A program made the position numbers and the translations under genes. From CAWJPW01 sp963844845 (GTDB taxonomy: Bacteria > Acidobacteriota > Thermoanaerobaculia > Thermoanaerobaculales > Sulfomarinibacteraceae): a stretch of DNA of 64,000 nt. Position 1 is the stretch's first letter, and every line of letters starts with the position of its first letter. This document shows positions 8,969 through 20,982 of the stretch, piece after piece. Under the pieces are notes generated by a model that saw only the letters and a program-made list of their open reading frames with translations, did no database searches and was not told the origin of the DNA. The stretch covers positions 124,001 through 188,000 of the forward strand of contig CAWJPW010000001.1 in the NCBI GenBank assembly GCA_963844845.1. Reading direction: 5' to 3'.

Positions 8969-10123
8969 TCAGACGTGCCCCGCATGTGGCACATGGTCCT
9001 TCTCGAGGTCAAGCTTGAGGGCCAGGAAGCTCATCAGATCCTTGAGCGCGACGACGCCGACGAGGTGGTCGCCGTCACGCACGATGAGCCGGCTGTTGCC
9101 GGTGCTCGTCATGCGCCTGAGGGCCTCGAGAGCGTCGGCATCGGCGGTGATCGTGTTCTCCTCGGAACACGGTTGAGCCACTGCCTGCACCGAGGTACCG
9201 GCCCACTCGTCCCTGGCCACCGTCTTCACCTCGCGAGTGGTCACGCAGCCCTCCAGGCGCCCACCCCTGACGACGGGGAACATCTTGAAGTGATGCTTGT
9301 AGACATAGTCCTCGACCAGGGCTTCCACCGAGATCGAGGGCGACACCGTGACGGGCTCCTCGCGCATGAAACGCCGCACCGGCACCCCCTCGAGCACGTC
9401 GCGGGTGACCAGGCGCTTGTACGAGCCCTGCGAGGCGCTGCGCAGGAAGAGGCCGATGAGCACCCACCAGATGCCACTCACGAGGTTGCCGGTGAGGAAC
9501 TGCCACGCACCGAGGGCGATGAGAAGAACACCAAAGCCCGCGCCGATGGCCGAGGCAACGCGCGTCGCCCAGTGGATGTCCCCCTTCCACCACCACAGGA
9601 ACGAGCGCAGCACCCGCCCGCCGTCCAACGGGAACGCGGGCACGAGGTTGAAGGCGGCGAGCACGAGATTGATCCAGCCCAGGTAGGCGATCACGCCCAC
9701 CACAGGAGTAGGCCAACCCCAGGGCACACTGAAATGGTAGATGGCGAGCGCTGACACCCCGATGGCGATGCTGGCCAGCGGGCCGGCCACGGCCATCAGG
9801 AACTCTGCCTTGGCGCTGGGGGGCTCGTCGCTCATCTCCGCCACACCACCGAAGATGAACAGGGTGATCCCCTTCATGGGGAGCCCGTTGCGCCGTGCCA
9901 CCAGGGAGTGGCTGAGCTCGTGGACGATGATGGAGAGGAAGAGACCCAGCGCGCCGACGATCCCCATCCACCAGTACGTGGTCCTGCCGAGACCCTTGAA
10001 GTAGTTGGGGAAGACCCCGTCGGCCAGCGACCAGGCGATGAGGACGGCGATGATGAACCAGCTGAAGTCGATGCGGACCGCGAACCCGAAGAGCTTGAAC
10101 AGAGTGATGGGCTTGCCGAACAT
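8969..10123 (-). CDS. Site-2 protease family (M50) membrane metalloprotease with tandem CBS domains
   Basis: 384 aa. The start at 10123 follows a strong GGGGGGAGG; the frame extends 32 codons further without a site. The zinc-binding HELSH motif lies in IVHELSHSLVARR (about residues 60-70), and the second metal-ligand region is AFPLDGGRVLRS. About six membrane segments fill residues 10-215. Two CBS repeats follow (about 250-375), starting VPVRRFMREEPVTV. This arrangement matches Rip3/SpoIVFB-like group III site-2 proteases, in which CBS domains bind adenine nucleotides and gate activity. The substrate, classically a membrane-held anti-sigma or sigma precursor, is not apparent nearby. The gene converges on the 7530-8942 gene. 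Confidence 0.92.
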   Translation of the reverse strand: MFGKPITLFKLFGFAVRIDFSWFIIAVLIAWSLADGVFPNYFKGLGRTTYWWMGIVGALGLFLSIIVHELSHSLVARRNGLPMKGITLFIFGGVAEMSDEPPSAKAEFLMAVAGPLASIAIGVSALAIYHFSVPWGWPTPVVGVIAYLGWINLVLAAFNLVPAFPLDGGRVLRSFLWWWKGDIHWATRVASAIGAGFGVLLIALGAWQFLTGNLVSGIWWVLIGLFLRSASQGSYKRLVTRDVLEGVPVRRFMREEPVTVSPSISVEALVEDYVYKHHFKMFPVVRGGRLEGCVTTREVKTVARDEWAGTSVQAVAQPCSEENTITADADALEALRRMTSTGNSRLIVRDGDHLVGVVALKDLMSFLALKLDLEKDHVPHAGHV

Positions 10124-10374
10124 GGAGACCTCCCCCCCCTTCCTCAACCCCGCCGCAGCGCGCGAAAATCCCACGCTCCTGAGGCTCACCGCTGAGATAG
10201 CTGCTCCATCCGGCGGCATCTTCCTCCCGTCAGCCTGAGATCTTGACAGGATCCCGAGAGACCGGAGCCCTCATGGAGCGGAGGGGATGACATCACGAGC
10301 TTGCCCTGCGTGGGGGCGAGCTCAACCTGTTCCTCCGCGTGCTCTGACGTGGGCTTGCTCCCGGTACGGCCGCC

Positions 10375-11478
10375 TCACGTCTCCCCGTCCCCGAAGCAGA
10401 TGCCCAGCTCACGCGCTGTGAGGACCGTGTCGCAATCCAGCGGCACACTCTTCATACGCGACGTCGCCACCTCGAGGGGTACCGCCTGGACGACGGGGGG
10501 GTCCAGCGCCACCATGCACCCGAAACGGCGCTCCGCCACCAGACGCACGGCAGCGGCGCCAAAGCGCAGCGCGAGGAGGCGGTCGAAGGTGGTGGGCCGG
10601 CCGCCGCGTTGCAGGTGCCCGAGGACCACGGTCCGCGTCTCCTTACCGGTGCGCTCCTCGATCGCCGCGGCGACCTGCTCCGCGACACCACCCAGCCGTA
10701 CCTCGCGCCCGGCCTCTGAACCGCCGCGAGTCACGACCTCACCCCCGCGAGGGCGGGCGCCCTCCGCCACCACGACGATACTGAAGCGGCGGCCCCGGGC
10801 CTCACGCTCCATGATCTTGTGGCACACCGCCGCGAGGTCGAAGGGGATCTCCGGAATCAGTATGACATCCGCCGTGGCCGCGACGCCGGAGTTGAGCGCG
10901 ATCCACCCGGCGTAACGTCCCATGACCTCCACGACGAAGACGCGCTCGTGAGCCTCCGCAGTTGAGTGCAGGCGGTCAAGTGCCTCGGTGGCCACGGTAA
11001 CCGCCGTGTCGTGGCCGAAGGTGACGACCGTGCCCGAGAGGTCGTTGTCGATGGTCTTTGGCACGCCGATCAGCGGAAGCCCCCGATCGTGAAAGCGCTT
11101 CGCGATGCGCATCGAGCCGTCGCCGCCGATGGCGATGAGCGCGTCGATGCCGAGCCGCCGAAAGTTCGTCACCACCTCATCGGAGCGATCGACCACGGAG
11201 GAGCTCCCGTCCGGGAGCTTCACCGCTATCCCGAATGGATCGCTGCGGTTGGTGGTGCCCAGGATGGTGCCGCCCAGATGGGTGATGCCGCGTACCGACT
11301 CGCGCTCCAGCTGCATGATCTTGGATGTGTCGAGCAGACCCTCGTACCCCCGTCGGATGCCGAGCACCTCCCAGCCGCGCCGGAGGGCCGAGAGCACGAT
11401 GGCGCGGATGACCGCATTGAGACCCGGAGCGTCGCCGCCGCCGGTGTTGATCGCAATGCGCCGGATCTCTCCGCTCAT
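10375..11478 (-). CDS. pfkA: 6-phosphofructokinase, group III mixed-signature type
   Basis: 367 aa, started at the ATG with AAGGGAGGA. It phosphorylates fructose 6-phosphate in glycolysis. The N-terminal TGGGDAPGLNAVIR, the central AIGGDGS, PKTIDND with the catalytic Asp, VEVMGRYAGW, and GHLQRGG near the C-terminus are all present. The residue after GGD is Gly, as in ATP-dependent enzymes, whereas the position before TIDND is Lys, as in PPi-dependent enzymes. This Gly/Lys pairing is typical of the mixed-substrate group III, so the phosphoryl donor should not be assumed, though ATP is more likely. It appears monocistronic. Confidence 0.93.
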   Translation of the reverse strand: MSGEIRRIAINTGGGDAPGLNAVIRAIVLSALRRGWEVLGIRRGYEGLLDTSKIMQLERESVRGITHLGGTILGTTNRSDPFGIAVKLPDGSSSVVDRSDEVVTNFRRLGIDALIAIGGDGSMRIAKRFHDRGLPLIGVPKTIDNDLSGTVVTFGHDTAVTVATEALDRLHSTAEAHERVFVVEVMGRYAGWIALNSGVAATADVILIPEIPFDLAAVCHKIMEREARGRRFSIVVVAEGARPRGGEVVTRGGSEAGREVRLGGVAEQVAAAIEERTGKETRTVVLGHLQRGGRPTTFDRLLALRFGAAAVRLVAERRFGCMVALDPPVVQAVPLEVATSRMKSVPLDCDTVLTARELGICFGDGET

Positions 11479-11696
11479 GGATCCTCCCTTGGAGGTTGTG
11501 GTCACAGGCCCACGATACAGCAGCGAGGGCCGAAGCGATGCATCCGCCACTCGCCGCCGATGAGCTCGCGGGCATCAAACGCCCTCGCACTCCGACGTCT
11601 GAGCCCGCGCGGGGACTGAGGAGTTGATCCGGCGCCACACTGTGCCGGGGGTCGCGCCGTCCCCCGTCGCGGCGGCGGCCGGCCACGCTCGTGGGG

Positions 11697-12467
11697 TCAG
11701 ACGGCAGGCTGCGGACAAAAGGGCACGGCGCTCTCCGCCTCTGCGGCACGAGCGTGGCGCACGCGGGCGCTCACGGCCAGCTCTGCGACCACGGGGAGGT
11801 GATCCGAAGCGCGCCGGGCGAGGGGAGAGCGGTGTGCCACCAGCCGCGTAATCGATCCCTCGGGGTGTACCCAGATCCGATCCAGTGCGAGCACCGGCAG
11901 CCTCGCCGGGAAGCTCGCCGGAGCCGGGCTCCGCCCGAAGCGACGCCGCAACCGCCGCAGGACCGGCCCCTGGGGCCACCACTCGTTGAAGTCGCCAGCG
12001 ACGACCACGGGCCCTGCCGGCAAGGCGTCGAGGGCCGCGAAGAGGCGCTCCAGCTGGATCCTCCGCTCGCCACGTTGCAACCCGAGGTGCAGCGAGATCA
12101 CGTGCACGGGGGCTCCCGCGAACGACAGCTCCACGATCAGAGCCCCCCGCGGCTCGGCTCCGCTCACGCTCAGGTCAAGAGGACGGATGCTGCGCACCGG
12201 CAGGGTCGTGAGGACGGCGTTGCCGTAGTCACCGTCGGCCCCGGTCATGGTGGGCCCCGCCACCGCGCCCATCCCGAGCGCCTGGGCGAGGACCTCGAGC
12301 TGGTCAGGCGTTCCCGCAGGTCGCCCACGCGAATCCACCTCCTGGAGCGCCACCACGTGAGCCTCCACCTCCGAGGCCACCGCGGCAACCCGCTCGGCGC
12401 TTCGTTGACTGTCGCGGCCGACGCAGCCGTGGACGTTATAGGTGGCAACGCGGAGGAGGTCACGCAT
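11697..12467 (-). CDS. Endonuclease/exonuclease/phosphatase (EEP) family protein
   Basis: 256 aa. The EEP catalytic set is visible: ATYNVHG (residues 8-14), LQEVDSRG with the metal-binding Glu near 41, GDFNEW near 150, and a C-terminal SDHLPVVAEL carrying the Asp-His pair. No signal peptide or membrane segment is visible. The start overlaps the end of the phospholipase D gene by 8 bp, so the two are almost certainly translated together. In this pairing EEP proteins are often annotated as hydrolases acting on phosphodiesters; a role in phospholipid head-group or nucleic acid cleavage cannot be separated by sequence alone. Confidence 0.85.
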   Translation of the reverse strand: MRDLLRVATYNVHGCVGRDSQRSAERVAAVASEVEAHVVALQEVDSRGRPAGTPDQLEVLAQALGMGAVAGPTMTGADGDYGNAVLTTLPVRSIRPLDLSVSGAEPRGALIVELSFAGAPVHVISLHLGLQRGERRIQLERLFAALDALPAGPVVVAGDFNEWWPQGPVLRRLRRRFGRSPAPASFPARLPVLALDRIWVHPEGSITRLVAHRSPLARRASDHLPVVAELAVSARVRHARAAEAESAVPFCPQPAV

Positions 12468-14631
12468 CCCCGTCCTCCTCGACGTCCGGTAGCCGCCGGC
12501 CCATCAGCCAGCTCACCGCCGCAAAACCCACGACTACTGCCACGGCGAGCGCAACAGTGATGACATCCGGCCGGCGTGCAACCTCGACAACGGCCTCACC
12601 GAACATCGCCAGCACCACGAGCCCGGGAATCAGGCCGAGGAAGGTCCCCCCCATGAAGTCCCAGAATCGCAGCGGTGACGCGCCTGCGGCGAGATTGATG
12701 AAGGTGTAGGGGGCGAGCGGGAGGTTGCGGATCACGGCCACGGTGACCACCCCGCGATGGGCCAACCGGCGGCTGAGCCGCTCCACCCGACCCCCCGCGA
12801 GGCGGCGGAGGGCATTCCGTCCGAGCACGCGACCGAGCCCGAAGGTGACCGCCGCGGAAGCCAGCGCGCCCGCCATCGACCACACACCGCCCCAGAGGCC
12901 GCCGAAGGTCAGCATCGAGGCCACCACGAGGGCGGTGAGGGGTACGGCGAGGACACCACCCACGACGAAGCCCGCCACCGTGAGCGGTCCCGCCAGGGGA
13001 TGGTCGTGGAACGAGGCCAGCCCGTCGAGCCACGGTGCGAGGTGGGCGCCGAGCGGTGTGTATCGCCACGCCAACGCCAGGGCGAGGACCATCACCAGTG
13101 GGAGCACGGTCCTTAGCACGGCAACTCCGCGGCGCCCCGTCTGCTCGCCGCCGCCGGCGAAGGCTTCGACCGCGTCGCTCAGCTCGGCGGGGCCGCGGGG
13201 ATCCAGGAGACGTCGGGACGGCAGCAGGCCGTCGGACCACGACGGAAGCGTTGCGCGGACCGGCTCGAGGCGCCGGCCACGCTGACCCAGGCGATCCAAC
13301 ACCGCCGTCAGCGATCCGCTGCCCGCCAGCACTCCGGCCACCTCCGAGCCAGTTGTACCGAGGTGCTCCGCCAGGAGCCGGTCGCGCAGACCGGCGATGG
13401 CCGAGGCCACCTCTTTGTGCTCTCCCGCCGCGAGGAGCACGCCCACCTCGCTGTCGAGGCCCATCGAACGGTTGGCCAGGTTCGCCGACCCCAGGTAGAG
13501 GAGGCGGTCGTCAGCCACGAGGAGCTTGGAGTGAACGTACACCTCGGTGCCGTCCTCGAGCACAGGGTACACCACGCGCAACCTTCCCCGGCGATCGGCC
13601 CGCCGCAGGCGCCGTAGCAGGCGGGCGCGGAGGGCGCCCATGGTGGCCTCCTCCAGCCACCCCTGGGCTCGTCGCGGCGTCACCACCACCACCTCCGGTC
13701 CGTCCTCCTCGGCCAAGCGCGAGGCCAGGGCCTCCCCCACCCGCGCCGCCGTGAGGTACTGGGTCTCGATGTAGATGCTGTCACGCGCCGCGTGAACGAC
13801 CTCGAGCAGGGCTCGTTCGGTCTCGCAGACGGCCTCCTGCTCCGCGAACTCCGGGACCGTCCGCACCAAGGCAAGCTCCACCCCTTCCAGCACCGGCGGG
13901 ACCTCCGGAGGCCACGGATCACCGCCTACACCGGGCGGTTCGAGGACCTCCCCGGTGGCGCGGAGCCAGCGTTCCCGGGCGAGCCGTCCGAGGGCCTCCG
14001 CCGCCGCCCCTCCGACCACGATCTGGAGGTCATGGAACGGCGAGTAGAGTTCTTCTTCGGGATCGATGCGCCGGCGGTCGCGAGCCGCGTGGGCCGAGGT
14101 GTCCCAGCGGTGCGCTGCAAGGTCGACGCCGCCCAAAAAGGCGACCCGGTCGTCGATGACGACGACCTTCTGGTGATGGGAAGCGCCCTTGGGATGGCAA
14201 GCGTCGAAGGCGAAGTGCACCCGGTCGCCGGTGTTGCGCTCCATCTTCAGCCCGAGCAGAGCCTCACGCTCCAGCGAGTAGATGACCGAGTGGTCCCAGC
14301 AGAGCACGTGGACCTCGAGCTCCGGCCGACGCCGGGTGAGCTCGTCGAGGAACGGAGCGAGTCGCTCGGGAAGCTCCCGCCGGGTACCGTCACGGTAGAG
14401 GCGCAGGCGCGAGTCCATCTCCCAGGCAAGGATGAGGAGCGAGCGCCTGGCACGCTCAGCGGCCGCCGCGAAGGCGGCGAAGTACTGCGCGGCGTCCACC
14501 AGGAATGCCAGGCGGTCGGCGGAGACTGTGAGCCGACCGTCGGGCTCCTTCCCGGCGCACCCATCCCTCCCGGCCGGCTCATCGCTCCTGCCGCCGCGGG
14601 GGACTCGGGTGTCGGACTTGTCCTCTCCCAT
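12460..14631 (-). CDS. Phospholipase D-like enzyme fused to a C-terminal VTT/DedA membrane domain
   Basis: About 723 aa. The N-terminal two thirds hold two HKD motifs: HHQKVVVIDDR with GGVDL, and YVHSKLLVADDR with GSANLANRS. These are the pair needed for a phosphatidyltransfer or phosphodiesterase active site as in cardiolipin synthases. The last 220 residues contain several membrane segments with the VTT (SNARE-associated/DedA) pattern, including ALVVASMLTFGG and RNLPLAPYTFINLAAG. VTT domains are linked to lipid scrambling or transport. The start is uncertain: ATG 14631 has only weak ribosome-binding support, and the frame is open to 14739. The fused layout suggests a membrane-anchored lipid-modifying enzyme. 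An overlapping EEP gene follows. Confidence 0.88.
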   Translation of the reverse strand: MGEDKSDTRVPRGGRSDEPAGRDGCAGKEPDGRLTVSADRLAFLVDAAQYFAAFAAAAERARRSLLILAWEMDSRLRLYRDGTRRELPERLAPFLDELTRRRPELEVHVLCWDHSVIYSLEREALLGLKMERNTGDRVHFAFDACHPKGASHHQKVVVIDDRVAFLGGVDLAAHRWDTSAHAARDRRRIDPEEELYSPFHDLQIVVGGAAAEALGRLARERWLRATGEVLEPPGVGGDPWPPEVPPVLEGVELALVRTVPEFAEQEAVCETERALLEVVHAARDSIYIETQYLTAARVGEALASRLAEEDGPEVVVVTPRRAQGWLEEATMGALRARLLRRLRRADRRGRLRVVYPVLEDGTEVYVHSKLLVADDRLLYLGSANLANRSMGLDSEVGVLLAAGEHKEVASAIAGLRDRLLAEHLGTTGSEVAGVLAGSGSLTAVLDRLGQRGRRLEPVRATLPSWSDGLLPSRRLLDPRGPAELSDAVEAFAGGGEQTGRRGVAVLRTVLPLVMVLALALAWRYTPLGAHLAPWLDGLASFHDHPLAGPLTVAGFVVGGVLAVPLTALVVASMLTFGGLWGGVWSMAGALASAAVTFGLGRVLGRNALRRLAGGRVERLSRRLAHRGVVTVAVIRNLPLAPYTFINLAAGASPLRFWDFMGGTFLGLIPGLVVLAMFGEAVVEVARRPDVITVALAVAVVVGFAAVSWLMGRRLPDVEEDGDA

Positions 14632-14759
14632 GTCGGCTCTGTCACGCGCTCCCCTCGTGCCGCCTTTCCCACCGACGCCATGCTGCGGGCGGAACCCGAC
14701 TGGCGGATGACACGGGCCACGTTCCAGGCGTGACAACACCAGCGATACGTCCCGGGATT

Positions 14760-15563
14760 TCAGGATGGGTTCCGCGCGACCAGGCGTTCGAGGCGGAGGA
14801 TGCCGTCGCCATCCATCAGCCGCCGACCAGCCGCCAGCACCACGAGCATCGCGCCGATGGACACGGCTGCCGCGATCATGAACATCACCACGACCTGATA
14901 GGCCACCGCCTGCAGCGGCGGTGAACCGGCGAGAATCTGGCCGGTCATCATGCCGGGGAGCGAGACGATACCGGCGGCAGCCATGGAGTTGAGAATCGGG
15001 ATCATACTCGTGCGGACGGCATCACGCAGCGCGGGTGTGAGAGCCTCGCTCCGCGTGGCACCGAATGCGAGGCGGAGCTCGATTTCGGCCCGGCGCACCG
15101 CAAGGTGCTCGAGGAAGCGGTCGAGGCCCAGGGCGATACCGGTGAGGGAGTTGCCCAAGATCATGCCGAGAAGCGGAATGACGTACTGCGGATCGAACCA
15201 CGGGTGAACTCCCACCACGACCTGGGTAACCACTCCGCCCACCACCAGGCACGACACCGACATGGCCAACCAGGCGTCCAGGTAGATCGACGGATAGCGC
15301 CGTCCGCTGCGCTGCACCGCCTCCCGCCCGGCGAGCAGGATCATTACCGCCACCAACGCCACCACCAGCACCGCCTGGCTGAGGGCGAAGATCTTCTCGA
15401 GCACCAGACCGATGAGCCCCAGTTGGATCACCGTGCGGACGGCGGCAATCGCGAGGCGCCGGCCGATCCCGAGCTTGAGCATCACCGAGATCACGCCGGC
15501 GGCGATGACGAGCGACGCGGAGACCACCAGGTCGAGTGGTTGCAGTTGGATGAGCGGTCCCAT
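14760..15563 (-). CDS. fetB: FetB/YbbM-type ABC transporter permease (UPF0014)
   Basis: 267 aa starting at ATG 15563, which shares one base with the stop of the ATPase gene (TGATG), so translation is coupled. About seven hydrophobic segments are present. The family signature segments are visible: an N-terminal LKLGIGRRLAIAAVRTVIQL, a central YVIPLLGMILGNSLTGIALGLDR, and the late MIPILNSMAAAGIVSLPGMMTGQILAG. This is the integral membrane half of the FetAB exporter, which in E. coli exports iron and protects against oxidative stress; the metal here is inferred from homology. The frame is open upstream inside the ATPase gene, but that is an alternate-frame artefact. Confidence 0.9.
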   Translation of the reverse strand: MGPLIQLQPLDLVVSASLVIAAGVISVMLKLGIGRRLAIAAVRTVIQLGLIGLVLEKIFALSQAVLVVALVAVMILLAGREAVQRSGRRYPSIYLDAWLAMSVSCLVVGGVVTQVVVGVHPWFDPQYVIPLLGMILGNSLTGIALGLDRFLEHLAVRRAEIELRLAFGATRSEALTPALRDAVRTSMIPILNSMAAAGIVSLPGMMTGQILAGSPPLQAVAYQVVVMFMIAAAVSIGAMLVVLAAGRRLMDGDGILRLERLVARNPS

Positions 15564-16234
15564 CAGTCCTCCTCGAGGCGGCCGCCCGCCAGCTGCAGGC
15601 GCCGGTCGCCCGCAAGCCCGAGGCCGCCCTCGTGGAGCACGCAGAGCACGGCGTGCCCGGCGCGGCGAGCCTGCACCGCCAGGCGCTCGAAGCACAACGT
15701 CGCACGCTCGGGATCGAGGCCGGCCAGGGGCTCGTCGGCGAGCAGCACCGGCGGGTCCCAGAGCAGCGCCCGGGCGAGCGCGAGCCGGTGGCGCTCGCCC
15801 CCTGACAGGGTGGTGACGTCGCGGTCCAGCGGCAGGCGGACGAGGTCCATCGCGTCCAGGACCTCACGCTGACGCGCGGGGTCGGGCCCACCGCGGCGGG
15901 CGTGACGAAACGAGAAGGGAAACTGGAGGTTGAAAGCCACCGTGCCCGGCAGCATGGGAGCGTCCTGCGCCAGCACCGTCACCCGCGAGCGCCATCGCGC
16001 CAGGCTCCCTGCGCCGTAGCTCTCGCCAGCCAGCCGGCGCTCGACACCAGACAAGCGCGCCAGAGCTGCGACCTGACGCAGCAGGGTGCTCTTCCCGGAC
16101 CCCGAAGGGCCTTCCAGGAGGACCAGGCAGCCCTCCTCGAGGGCGACGTCGACCGCGCTGAACAGCTCCCGGCCTTCGCCGTCACGAGCGTCCAGCGGCC
16201 CACAGCGGAGGAGGGTGGTCACCACGTCGAGCAC
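15563..16234 (-). CDS. fetA: FetA/YbbL-type ABC transporter ATP-binding protein
   Basis: 223 aa. Walker A is GPSGSGKSTLLRQ (about residues 40-52), the ABC signature LSGGERHRLALARAL and Walker B VLLADEPLAGLD, followed by a switch-histidine segment VLHEGG. It pairs with the overlapping permease downstream and forms a two-gene efflux unit. The start is a GTG at 16234. A CACAAT box lies 6 nt before it, similar to the leaderless boxes elsewhere, and no Shine-Dalgarno is seen. Confidence 0.9.
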   Translation of the reverse strand: MLDVVTTLLRCGPLDARDGEGRELFSAVDVALEEGCLVLLEGPSGSGKSTLLRQVAALARLSGVERRLAGESYGAGSLARWRSRVTVLAQDAPMLPGTVAFNLQFPFSFRHARRGGPDPARQREVLDAMDLVRLPLDRDVTTLSGGERHRLALARALLWDPPVLLADEPLAGLDPERATLCFERLAVQARRAGHAVLCVLHEGGLGLAGDRRLQLAGGRLEED

Positions 16235-16349
16235 GTCGCCATTGTGCCGAGCAGGCCTCGCAACGCCCGCTCGCTCACGCGATCCCGGACGAACGCGGTC
16301 CGGGTCGACGGCGGCGATGCTGCCGGTCGATATCGAGCCGTGGTCTGCC

Positions 16350-16446
16350 GGTCGCTACGCCTCATGACAGCTCCCCACGGCATCTTCCTTCATCCCGCAA
16401 GTGCTGGTCGCTGCGCCTCATGGCGGCTCGCCGCAGCGTTCTCCGC

Positions 16447-16455
<9 letters not shown>
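16350..16455. repeat. Imperfect tandem duplication covering the alaS stop
   Basis: Two copies of a 49-50 bp unit (16350-16398 and 16406-16455) start GGTCGCT and end CATCCCGC. About four fifths of positions agree, with a 56-bp period. The second copy contains the end of alaS including its stop codon, so the first copy looks like a duplicated 3' end. Nothing suggests function beyond a local duplication between alaS and fetA. Confidence 0.5.
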
Positions 16456-19101
<2,646 letters not shown>

Positions 19102-19591
19102 GGTGCTGTCTCTCCCTGAGGGCGGCGCGGCTGTCCACCGCCCGCCGAGCGTCGTCCACGTCGAAGCCGCGGCCGAGCAGGGAGCTTACCATCCGCCCGC
19201 GAACCTCGGGAAGGCGCCACCACCCCGACCGCGCACGACGTTCGAGACGCTCCAACGCCGTCTCCAGTGCCTGCTTCAGCTCGACCTCGTCCAGGCGGGC
19301 ATGCGCCTCGGCACGCTCTCGCTCCAAACCGCGGCGTGCGAGCTCGAAGGCGAGCCGGCGCGGGCCCCATCCCCGCTCAGCGGCACGCGTCTCCACGAAG
19401 CGCGCAGCCAGGGCGTCGTCGTCCAGGTAACCGAGCTCCGCACAGCGAACCACCGCCGTGGTCACGTCGCCTTCGTCGAAGCCCTTCCGTCGCAGCCGCT
19501 CTGCCAGCTCAGCGCGGAAGTAGCCACGTCGCCCCAGCATCCGCAGCGCCGCGGCCAGCGCCGGGTCGCCCACCTCGCGTGCGCCTCGCGT

Positions 19592-20776
19592 CTACTCGGC
19601 CTTGCCGAACTCGAACGGCGAGTCCTCGGTGAAGGTGCTCGCCTCACCGCCCTGGTCGCCCAGCTCCAGCATGCTGTCCATCTCCTCACGCGAGATGTCG
19701 GAGGTCGACTGGATGCCCTGGATCTTGAGCTTGAACTCGTCGGGGTTCGAGGCTCGGCGCAGCGCCTCTTCGAGGGTGATGAGGCCATTCTTGTACAGCA
19801 GGTAGAGGGACTGGTCGAAGGTCTGCATGCCGTACTGACTGGTCCCCTGAGCGATGGCATCGCGGATCAGCTTGGTCTTGTCCTTGTTCTCCAAGCAGTC
19901 TCGGATGTAGGCGGTGGAGATCAGGACCTCCACCGCGGGCACACGACCGAGGCCGTCGGCCCGGGGAAGCAGGCGCATGGAGATGATCGCCTTGAGCACC
20001 GCCGACAGCTGGATGCGGATCTGCTTCTGTTGGTGCGGCGGGAAGACCGAGATGATGCGGTTCACCGACTCAGTGGCGTCGAGGGTGTGGAGGGTTGAAA
20101 GGACCAGGTGGCCGGTCTCGGCAGCCAGCAGGGCGGTCTCGATGGTCTCGTAGTCACGCATCTCTCCCACGAGGATGACGTCGGGGTCCTGGCGCAGCGC
20201 CGAGCGCAGTGCGCTGGAGAAGGAGCGCGTGTCCACGTCCACCTCACGCTGGTTGACGATGGACTTCTTGTCCCGGTGGAGGAACTCGATGGGGTCCTCC
20301 ACCGTCATGATGTGCTCCACACGGTGGGAGTTGATGTGGTCGATCATCGCTGCCAGAGTCGTGGACTTCCCCGATCCGGTGGTGCCGGTAACCAGCACCA
20401 GCCCGCGTTGCTCCTCGGCGATGCGCGACAGGACCGGGGGCAGCATGAGCTCCTTGAAGCTCTGGATGCGCGACGGGATGAGCCGTAGGACCAGGCCCAC
20501 CGAGCTGCGCTGCTGGAAGATGGCGCACCGGAAGCGCCCCAAACCCGGCACCGAGTAGGCGATGTCGGTCTCCAGGTTCTGCTTGAAGCGCTCCTTCTGC
20601 CGCGCTGACATCATGGAGAACGCCATGGCGATTGTGTCCTCCTGCATCATTCGCTTGAACTCATTGAGTATCTGTAGCTTGCCGTCGATGCGCAGGACCG
20701 GCGGCGCACCCACCTTGAGGTGGATGTCCGATGCGTTGCGCTCCACCGCCACCTTGAGGATGTCGTTGATGTGCAT
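19592..20776 (-). CDS. pilT: Type IV pilus retraction ATPase PilT
   Basis: 394 aa with GGAGGAGG before the ATG. It opens with the PilT-type N-terminal domain (HINDILKVAVERNASDIHLKVGAPPVLRIDG). Walker A is TGTTGSGKSTT, the Asp box EDPIEF, Walker B LVGEMRDYETIETALLAAETGHLV, and a C-terminal AIRD-like region LIRDAIAQG. It is a cytosolic hexameric motor that powers pilus depolymerisation and twitching motility. At 394 aa it is slightly longer than the usual 340-370, with an acidic C-terminal tail. No other pilus genes are nearby, so the assembly locus must lie elsewhere. Element copy A lies in the gap upstream. Confidence 0.96.
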   Translation of the reverse strand: MHINDILKVAVERNASDIHLKVGAPPVLRIDGKLQILNEFKRMMQEDTIAMAFSMMSARQKERFKQNLETDIAYSVPGLGRFRCAIFQQRSSVGLVLRLIPSRIQSFKELMLPPVLSRIAEEQRGLVLVTGTTGSGKSTTLAAMIDHINSHRVEHIMTVEDPIEFLHRDKKSIVNQREVDVDTRSFSSALRSALRQDPDVILVGEMRDYETIETALLAAETGHLVLSTLHTLDATESVNRIISVFPPHQQKQIRIQLSAVLKAIISMRLLPRADGLGRVPAVEVLISTAYIRDCLENKDKTKLIRDAIAQGTSQYGMQTFDQSLYLLYKNGLITLEEALRRASNPDEFKLKIQGIQSTSDISREEMDSMLELGDQGGEASTFTEDSPFEFGKAE

Positions 20777-20982
20777 CCCGCCTCCTCCGGTCCTCGGCCC
20801 GATGCCTGCAGCGCGCCGTGGCTCTTCTGCTCACGCCCTGCGCACGGGAACCGTGACCTGGCACCAAGTGTAACTCACCGGACCCGAACGCAGGTCGAGG
20901 GAGACTGTGCTGCGGGGAGTTCGCCAGCCGCCGGGGCGCGCCGACCGCTTCGTGGCCTTTCGGCCGCTCCGTCGGGCCCCGA

